The notes beneath the pieces are model-generated. The model worked only from the letters and a program-made list of their open reading frames with translations, did no database searches and was not told the DNA's origin. A DNA stretch of 45,258 nucleotides, taken from Branchiostoma floridae (taxonomy: Eukaryota; Chordata; Leptocardii; Amphioxiformes; Branchiostomatidae). The position numbers were made by a program, and so were the translations under genes. Shown piece by piece: positions 27,152-37,431 of this stretch. How positions within the stretch are numbered: position 1 is the stretch's first letter; each line of letters opens with the position of its first letter. The stretch covers positions 1,963,917-2,009,174 of the forward strand of contig NC_049983.1 of assembly GCF_000003815.2 (NCBI RefSeq). The letters run 5' to 3'.

Positions 27152-30100
27152 GTAAATTCGCAAGCTTTTATGAAAAGTTTATAAGGTAGCACCACAAAAT
27201 GTAGTCCTATTCGTACAAAATGTATCTTTACTTACGAAAAGGCTCGACCAAATGTTAAGGTTACAATCATTGAAAATAGCTCTTCCACGGGTTTCGAAAC
27301 GGCCTATTTGTGCCGTTGTTATACATTTTGGAATGACAAAATTTTCGTGTAATCTTTTCTCCTTTAACGTTAAATTGAGGTCCTGTGTTTGAGGAGAGCA
27401 ACACCTCGAGCACGTTTAAGATCCCGCCACACTGATCGAAAAGGGTAGGAGTCCACTCGATAGCACATGAAACTGCTACCGCGTTAACCCTATTCAGACC
27501 GGGCTTTTTTGGTCATCCCTGGACCGGGGGGGGGGGGGGCTTTTGAGGCCCTCCACTTTGAAGTCCTATAACTCTAAAACGACGTGCCGTAGGGCCACCA
27601 AATTTTTAGGACATGATATCGACATAATATCTGACAAGTATTTGACGTTTGACGTTACGTTGACGTAAGATGACGTAATTATGACGTCATCAATTTGATT
27701 ATATTGGCCGGACCCATGAAAAAAGGGTATTCTCAGAAAACTTCAAGTTATTCTACAAAAATGTAACAACAAGTGCAGATAACAGAATAATAATGTTTAT
27801 TACGACTTGCGTTGCCAATAGCAACATCAATAACGTCAAAATGACGTCATAAAATGACGTCATGCACATCTAAGATACCAGTTGGGCTCCGCCATATTAT
27901 ATCCACCACCTTGAATTTTTAAAAATACTTTTTTTTGCAACAAATAATCACAAAGGGCAATGGAAATAGCCTCAATTCATTCATTTATATGGTTTTTGAT
28001 GAAAAAATACCAGGTAGTTATAAATTTTAAGGGATAATTAGCTCGTTATTCTTGATCTGCCCATACGGTCCGCCATCTTGGATTTTGGGCTGATGACGTC
28101 ATCACATTAGCATAATTTATGCATATATAACTATGAAAGATATGCTAGATAATATAAGATTTTATTTATGTAACAAAATAGCAGTAATATAGCAAATAAA
28201 TGTGAAAAATACATTGTTAGAACCAAAAATAGTGATTTTTGGCAAAACAGCCTGTCAACAAACGGTTGCCATGGCAACATGAAATAATGGAAAATTTGTC
28301 AAACTTCGTGAAATTGTTGCCAACAATATTTTATGAAAACTCACCAAATTTGGTGGCTCTAGCGTAAGCCGTTCTGGCGTTATAGGACATCAAAGTTAGC
28401 GCAGGCCTCAAAAGCCCCCCCCCCCCCGGTCTGAATAGGGTTAAACTCCTACCGGTTACAAAAGACTATCCCGGCGGCAGAGAGCTTCATTTCCCCGGAG
28501 AGAGAGCATTTCGAAGCCACGATAGACTGGATAACAGGTTGTATGTCACATGTTATTGTAATGTTACTGCTGTATATACATATTGGCCAAGCTGAGTACT
28601 GGAGTACCAGGCTATCCCACATTTCGACGTCAAGCTAAACTATTGTTACGCAGGTAGAGCCATTTGCTAATACATCGGCTTTCCACACTTACAAATAACT
28701 AAATACGCCTAGAAAAGGCTGAAAAATAATGCAAGGTTTGGGCGGCTGCAAGAAGCTGTGAGTCTGATTGTTTTTATGCGCCGCACTGTGCAGTTTTATA
28801 CGAGGGCGTGCGTAGGAAAATTTCATCTCAAATGCTTGTGCCTTTGCATATTCATGGTCATGAATCTCCTAAACGTTCGCATTGTGATACAGAAGCATTC
28901 AGTGTCAGGTAAATTGCTTGTGGGTCGAGTCATCACTGTCAGGTAAATTGCTTGTGGGTCGAGTCAATGTCTACTCTTTTAGTGGGACCCGGTTTTCGGC
29001 GATTCGCACCGCCAGTGTCAACTTCATCTGCGGGGAATTACGCAGAAGCAAAATGGAGACGGTGAGAAAGATGGATGCAAATGCAAAAATAACACGCCGG
29101 TCGAAGGAATTATCATCTCTCATGTGCTAGAACATGTTTCACTACAAAACTGAGATTGTCTGAAATAAACATGTCACAAAGTGCTGTGGTCAATGCGGGG
29201 CCACTCGTTTTTACAACGTGGGGCGAAGCACGGGCCCAGCGGGAGTATCGGGTTCATCCAAGGAACAAAGCTGACGGGCGACCTCGGCATATGTCACCGT
29301 ACGGCCTGAAATTTTCCTCCTGTGAACCGGCCCTTTGTTCGCCCGAAATTAGATGGATTACGTATCCGTACACTTTGTATCCCTATCTTGAGATGAGGGC
29401 CTCCTTGATAATACTAGTATATTCCTTTTTCAAGTTTTCATTTCAAACTGTGAAAAGTTCACTGCATGAATACCGCTTTTAAGCTCTCTTAAAGTGTGCT
29501 TGAGTGTGCCGTATTGGCATACTTTAAGTTATATTATACTTTACGCAATGCTTACGCATTCGTAAATATTATGCTTAAGCCATAATTACATGCGCCCGTA
29601 AACGGCACGTAGTGGCACACATTTAAGCAACATTTAAGTTTCGTAAAGGATACTTAATTCCAAATGACTACGCTACCTTTAAGCTCTGTAAAGTTCCGTA
29701 AAAGATTTTATCTAAGTTGTCTTAAAGTTTTCTTAAAGATTAATTAATGGCACTCATTTAAGATCTGTAAATCAGTTGTAAATATCGATATTTAAGCTTG
29801 ATATAAGCTTCTTTATTTCAATGATTTTCCATACTACGATCATGTGTCAGTGAATGTATCTTTAATGTAATGTGGTGTAATGTTTTGTAATTCAGGTATC
29901 CTTTCTTGTTTATTTCTTTATGGCCAGCCGTTGTTGTGTTCCAATCTTTGTACATGCACGCAATCAAATATGCCATGTTTAGCTCCACCCAGTCGCTCTA
30001 TGTCTCGGCGTGATGCATTCACTCCTGGGCCAGTAGAACATATTGCTTTCTGCATTCTTAATCCTGTTCCGTCCATCCAGATTTCTCAGGCCTCCAGGTC

Positions 30101-33100
30101 ATCTGGAAACGATCTTGAATTACGTAGACTTTCGTTCAGGGTTGAAGAAGATACATGCCCCATAAATCGACTAGCCGGCGCGGCGGCCTAACTCCCCGGG
30201 CTTGATACGGGACATGTTGCTGGGGGCCCGGGGAGTTACACCGCTGCGCTCCCTTGCCTACTCTAGGGAACCAAACTGGGTAACGAGAATACCGATCCCC
30301 GCCTGCCCAACGCGCGCCCGCACTACCAGCTGGCCCCACTTACGTCGGTCCCCGACTATCGCTTGCTTCTCCGAGAGGCAAAGCGATAGTTGCTAGCTGG
30401 ATCGGCAGACGGGCGGGTGTTTTGGGCTCGGGGCGCGGGGATTGGTAAACCTTTGCGCGCTGGCTTAGGAGTTCTGGCTTCACAGGGTATCCATTGGCCG
30501 GCTAGCGCTTTCCTCCAATAAGCAGGGTGATCCAATTCTTGTCCAGGGCAGCAATAGTCGACCGACCGGCCAGACTCACGGCTTTGTTGTTCTTGGTGAC
30601 CGTACGGTGTTTGTGTCCTGGAGCCATTATATTCTGCCTCCCCTGGGCTGTGTTATACGTTGGAGCTGTAGCAGGTCCACACCCAAGCAAGCTACGATCA
30701 CCAAATGATGACAGGCTAGATTTGAATTAGGAGCGCGAGTGCTGATTGGTCCAAATCGCGCGTTGTTTAAATTGAGACAATGATTTGCATAGTCAGCAGA
30801 CATGATGGTCTATGTTATGTGTATTGCTATTGTTATTCATAGACAGGCTTGCTGACCATTTCACAATCGAACAATAGAGTCTAAGTCAACAGCCCAAGAA
30901 GGGTGTAAAATGTATTCCAGTCTAAATACATGCTAAAAAGCTTGCCCATGCAGAAATCACGTCTAGAAATTATACATTTACCACCGCATAGAAAAAAAAA
31001 AGAATAAGTTCAGTCAAATACAAACATGATAAGGTCAATTAAAGCCAGCAGGAAAAGAAAAAATCATGAAAGTGAGCTCAGATGAGCCTGGTGGAAATTA
31101 AAAAAAGAAAAGAAATTAAAAGACGTAATATAGAATGTCCTTGCAGAAATGAATTCTTAATCTTATTGTGCCGAGGAAATTCAGCCCCAGGCTGGGAGAG
31201 ACTGCTGCAGTGCGTTATATCTAATAATGAAAGTTATGAAAACATGAACTTTATGTGATCCAGTATAAGCGACTTTCTGTGGTGTCTACGGTACAATTTG
31301 GTACTTGATTGTGTTTTTAAGCTTAGAAATGGGTTGAAACAAAGGTGGCGTGGGCTGAGTCAGTGGATATGTAAACAAAGAAAAAATCCCGCTCGTAACT
31401 TGAATTTGTTTTCATGACCTAGATACACTTGCTGGCTCTCATTAAACCCGCTACTTCACAATTTGTGTTCTGCAATTCATATTGGTCGATCTTTTGATAC
31501 TGTGCAAGTATTTTCAAGGCTGAAAATGTGCATAATTCGAGAAAGTCAGTTACCACATCGGTAACCAAATATTTGTATGATGCTTTGTTTTGTTTTGTTC
31601 TGTTTTAGTTTGCGTAGACTGCACAGGCCGTCTCCTACGCGACGCCTTCGAATCTAAAACAATTAGGCATTGCATGCTATAGCTTTAGGATCTAAATCCT
31701 GTTACGTTTTATGTCTTTATATCTGAAACTCTATCACATATATGGCAGTATTATGACAATGCAGAGTTGGTGTTGTCCGCTTCTGCAGGACTTTTGCCTC
31801 ATCACTGTAATTATAAAAGGCGTGTGCGCAGAAGCTTTTGAATAAACTCTAGTATGACAAGATATCAAGGGGTAAAGTATTCAAAATCCATTAATTAAAG
31901 AAAAAATTAGACTGATGACAGACGCTACTATCACCAACTTTAAGCAGCTTAAATAAAGCTTAAATAAACGACTTTAAACTCTCCTAATGGGCGTTTAAAA
32001 GTATGGTATATGAAATAATTAAAATGAAAAGTAAAAGCGATGATTATTTTAGTCAATACATATAAACTTTGTTGACAAATCTGCGCAAATTAATGTCATA
32101 TCTTTAAGGCAAAGTTAAGTGTACCTTAACTAATATGTAAAGTTATTTAGATGTTTAAGTGGACTTAACGTTTTTTTCTTAAATGTGTCTTAAATATCGA
32201 TTTTTAGTTGTGGCATTTACGACTTCTTAAATGTAGCTTAATAATAGCTTAATCATATTCAAATGTTTAAGCTTCATTTACGAATCCCATTAAGCATGCT
32301 GAAATATCCAATTTGGTGCAGTGGTTCCTCTCTTTGAACAGACGAACTGAAGGCTGGTGTGTAACAAAAAAACTGCACCGCACGGTGTATGAAAATCATA
32401 GAACTCACATCTTTGCTGGACTGTTATCAAATAAAAACTTGCATTATGTCATAAGCTTTTTGTACACATATATTTATTCATTTCCATGTATGAAACATCA
32501 CGTAAACCAGCCTCATTACCAAAATATGGGTACCATATTAGCATATACCAATTATTGAAACAAGTTCCTAATTTGCATAATAAATGTAGATGTGTCTTAA
32601 TTCATCTAGCTACATGTAGTAAATGATTTGATTGTCAACATTGTGACCTATGTAAGTTAGTTAAACGTGTACATAACCAAGCATAAACTATGCAGATGTG
32701 AAAGTCATTTGCATAATAAGAATTATTTATGGAGGTATGAGGTCTCTGATTTCTGGTTTTGAGTGGTATTTGGTTCTTTGGCCAGACAGCAAGTATACCC
32801 CTTGCCAGCTTTTACGCTTTGAAAGAGAATAAATGAGTGGACAACTTTGGGGAGTGTACAGATTATAGTAGCACTCAAATACCTAAGGTAGTCAACATAT
32901 TTTAGCCAGCTGAAGCACTTTATTTCATATATAAAAAAAGGTAACCAAAACGTTTTGACTTTGCCATTGCTATGCACGTTATAAAAAACATGATGTTCCC
33001 GCCAAGTTTGAGATCAGATGATTTGGATGTCGTATGATATATTCATAACAATCTAATATTCAAGTCCAATTCAATATTTACAACTGGATTTAAGAAAATG

Positions 33101-36100
33101 GATATTTACTTCCGGACGTTTCGAGTGACATCCATCACTCTTGTTCAGCTTCACTAGAATGAACTAGCAGAACAATTCAATACAAGTACAGCTAACAAAA
33201 AAAAACTGGTTTAACCACTAAATCGTTAGGATCATATGCAAAAGTTACTCAAATGCAAACCATGTTAGCATTGTTTCCTATGGTCAGACAACACCATAGG
33301 AAAAAAACTTATGTCCTTTGTGGTGCAAGGCGGGGTCCCAAGTACTGGAAAGTTCTACGCGCAGTTTAAGGTGGGGTAAACTGTGTGAGATTCGCTCGTA
33401 GCCGGCCTCCCTGACACCCCGTTCGTACCACCGCGGTTCGCGGTCAAGTCAGTTGCATCTAGTCTAAAGGAATGTCCTTGGTGCTGAGTGTGGTGGTAAA
33501 TAGCAGAAGAGTATCCACTTGCTGTAGCCCTGCATGGACGTATAACAGTCTAATATTCACTTTAAATGTCTACCTAATCCTCCAACCTAATCTCCTTTAA
33601 ATCTCTACCTAATCTTCCTTCCTTCAGGTTCAAGGTCAAAAGATGACCTGTGTGAAGCAAAAGTGCAGGGGACAAAAACCTACGCATTTGTCGGCAGACC
33701 ACAGTTCAACAGCCCCATCTACCGGGATGGAGGCGCTTTGCAGCCTAAGCCTGATCTCGAGACTACGGCGATGGATAAAAACGGTTGGATTTTTGTCGTA
33801 TTCACGCGACAACCTTGCATTTGCTATAGAAGCTCTTTCAACAGATATATAAGACATTAGAGTCAATTCCATATCGCTTTTTAAGTGTTGTCTTTTGTTG
33901 TTTAATCTAAAAAAAACAATTTTTATCTGACACTAAAATCCCTTCGTCTTCTCTGCATGATAATATTTTTTCTTACATCATCTAGTTAATTCTACTTTTC
34001 TTCATGTTCAGGATTATCTGAATTGGAAACGACCACCACCACGACCAAGACTGATCTCCAGACTACGGCAATGGTGAAAACAGGTCTATGTTTTCTCCTG
34101 TTCTTACGGAAATCTTGCTTAATCTTTTGTAGATCTTTAAACAAATAAGGTGTACCAATGTATTAAACGCACATGCCTCAAACGATCAAACATTTGTGGC
34201 AGGGGTTAAAAATCGATTTGGCTCATATTTTGCAAATTGATTATAGTACTTGGTCCAAAATCCCTCAAAATAGCTTTCTTTTAAATGAAAACTCTTTGTT
34301 GCCAAGGTAACATGCAAAAGTTTTCTGGCAGTTTTCCCAATGTTTGCATCTCAAAAACACGGAAATTATCATACTTCATGGCATTGTCACTCCAACACCT
34401 TTGAACGTATCGTGAAAACAAAATAAGATGTGAATAGACCAACATTCTGACTTTTTAAATTGGATATGAAATGTCCAGCGAGAAAAATTTCAGTGCTTCG
34501 GCAGCATTAATACCATGCAATGCTTCCAAAAATGCAAATTCTGGCCCAACAATGTAACGCTGTAAGTCCCGGTCTAGTTATTTTCGGCTTACATTGTGTG
34601 CCATTTGTGCTACTTTGTATATCTTATAATTACATCGTTGCAAATATGGTAAATTGTTTGGGTGTCACTTGGTTGTCCTAAAATGAAGTTTTTGCGTTGG
34701 GCGAAAATTGTGAATTTAAGCTAATAGATGCTAAAAGTGATAAAGAATTTTAATTCAACTTTTTGTCAAAGGTACATCTGTGTTATTGTCTATCAAATAA
34801 ATGCTCGAAGAGTTTTCGGCCGTAAAAGTAAGCCACGTGGTTGTTCCTGAAAGTAGGCGACTTTGGCATTTGGCGAAAATTACAAATTTCAGCAACGTTC
34901 AAAGTACTATAAGTGATAAAGTAAATTAGAATTCTGATTAATTTCTTGCCAAATGTAAATCTATGTATTAGCGATCAAATGCAAGCAAGATTAAGGCTGG
35001 GTACCGGTACGGAAAATTCAGGTCCAGGTCCGGTTCAGGTCCAGAGGATCAGGTCCAGGTCCGGACCTGAACATGGACCTGATTCATTATGTGAAAACAT
35101 TTGAAAGGAGGATTCTCAAAACAATGGTCCATTTTGCTACAAAGAAATCTGTTTTGTGTAGTATTCGACTCCAACTGACGTTTTAGAAATCCTACAAGGT
35201 TAACCTTTGTATGGTTTACTGTAAAAGTTGGTAAAAATGACAGACTTGAGAGTCTACTCTGCTTCGCTCTTGTTATTTGCCTAGACCGGTAATTACGAAA
35301 ACGTGTAAATGCCAGACCATATAATCAGTTCATCCGGTCTACCACATTTTTCAGGTCCAATTTTCTAGACCGGTCCAATGAGAAAACCGTTTTTTTTTGT
35401 ACTGGTACCCAGCCCTAATCAGGATTCATCAATGACTTCTCTAATAATGTTGTTCATACAAAAGCACACAAAAACAGCATCACGAAATAATCTTCTTGGG
35501 GAATGAAATATATAAGGTCCAAATTATGTCACTTCTTCCTGATTATATGAGCTCTCTAGATATTATAACTCATGACCATGGCTTGTTTACAACACGGGGT
35601 GCCAAAGCGAAAAGCTTCGCTGTATTAAAAGCAGTCAGGGAAAGCAACAGCTAATCACTCAATACCAAATGTTTACTTATCAGAACTAGATGTCTGTCAG
35701 AATCCCTTTGGAAATGGAGCGTCCTACCGAGGAAAAGTCTCTGTGACCCAAACAGGCAAGACGTGTCAGCGCTGGGACAGTCAGACACCTCATACACACA
35801 ACAAGAGACCTGATTGGTACCCAGTATCTGGACTGGAGCAGAACTTCTGCCGGAATCCTGACGGTAAACCCGCAGTTTGGTGTCACACCACGGATCCCGG
35901 CACGACATGGGAGTACTGTGACGTAACAATCTGTGGTAAGGTCTGAGTGTGGAAAATTAGTTCGGTGTTATGATCTCATTTCATCTGTATTTACTACAGT
36001 AACTGTTCTACAATATTTCAATCTTTTTTATACCCATCCATCAATTAGTGACCTCGGCAACACGGAACTTTGGGGCTTTACGCTTTCGTTTTATCATTTC

Positions 36101-37357
36101 CTTCACCAAGAAGGCTATGTTTTCAGGCTGATAGGTCTATTTGTAGGTCAATATCATATAACTCGAGAAATTGTTGATGGAATTTGTGATTGAAGTGTTT
36201 AAAAAAGGAAGGACAAGTTTGAAAACTGTGTACATTGTGTTTTCCTATAACATATAGTATTGTAGGGGGATTTGAATTTTTTGCGCTTGTTTGTGGACAG
36301 CATACCGTAAGTTTTACAGAGGAACAAATTTTTGCCGTAAATGTAATATATAAATTTACATATATATATATCGGAAACAGATATTTAAGCTCGCCCAAAA
36401 CTACAGTCAGTTTTTAGACACGAAGAAGAATATGTGGTAGAACAAGAAAGAAGAATCTACAGTCCGTTATATTGCACTCCCTTTTTTTGCCATTTGTTCA
36501 AATTTCTTTTCACAATGAAGGCAATTTTTTCTTGTTTCAAGAGGATGTCATTCATAACATAATATCAATATGGCTACACTGACAAAAAACAGGCACATCA
36601 CAAACAAACAAACAAACAAACAAACAACACAAAAACTGGTCCATTCTTCACCTCAATTAAACGGAGTTTTCGGTGTCACTTTGTGTTTGCCTCGGTGGTG
36701 ACAGCACGAGAATGCCTGGGTGTATTGTATTGGTATTCTGTTTATGGGTACATTTGTAGTTCTTGAAATTATGACATATTGGGTCCCGAAATTGCGTGTT
36801 ATGGTAGTTGAGCGTAGACATAATTAAGTTACACTTTTTGGTATACCGTTTTGAGACGGAAATGTTAAATGTTACAATAGAAAGAAATCCACCATACCAG
36901 GTAACCGACAACGATTCAGTTCTTATGTCGACTCAAAAGCACAAAATATCAATAGATTTCAATCGAAATAAAGAGAACCATGCCAAGAAGTTGTAAAATT
37001 AAATTTCTTATTTTTCAGGCATCCTACTTGTGGGAGGAAGTTCGCCAAGCGAGGGCAGGGTTGAAGTGTACTATGACGGACAGTGGGGGACCGTCTGTGA
37101 CGACGAGTTTGACATAAACGACGCCCACGTGATCTGCCGTCAGCTCGGATACGGAGGCGCTGCCGAGGTCAAATCTGCAGCAGACTTCGGGACGGGGTCA
37201 GGCCAGATCTGGCTGGACAACTTGGCCTGCGGGGGTTCCGAGTCAAGCATCGAATACTGCAGACACAACGGATGGGGCTCACATAACTGTGGGCACGGTG
37301 AGGACGCTGGCGTGGTCTGCTCGGACGGTAATTTTATCTATCAATCTATCTATCTAA

Positions 37358-37431
<74 letters not shown>

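Noticed and set aside
29156-29482. 108-codon plus ORF as an extra exon of the kringle gene
   Set aside because: No phase-compatible acceptor/donor pair around it, no domain, and the eight-exon model already closes in frame.
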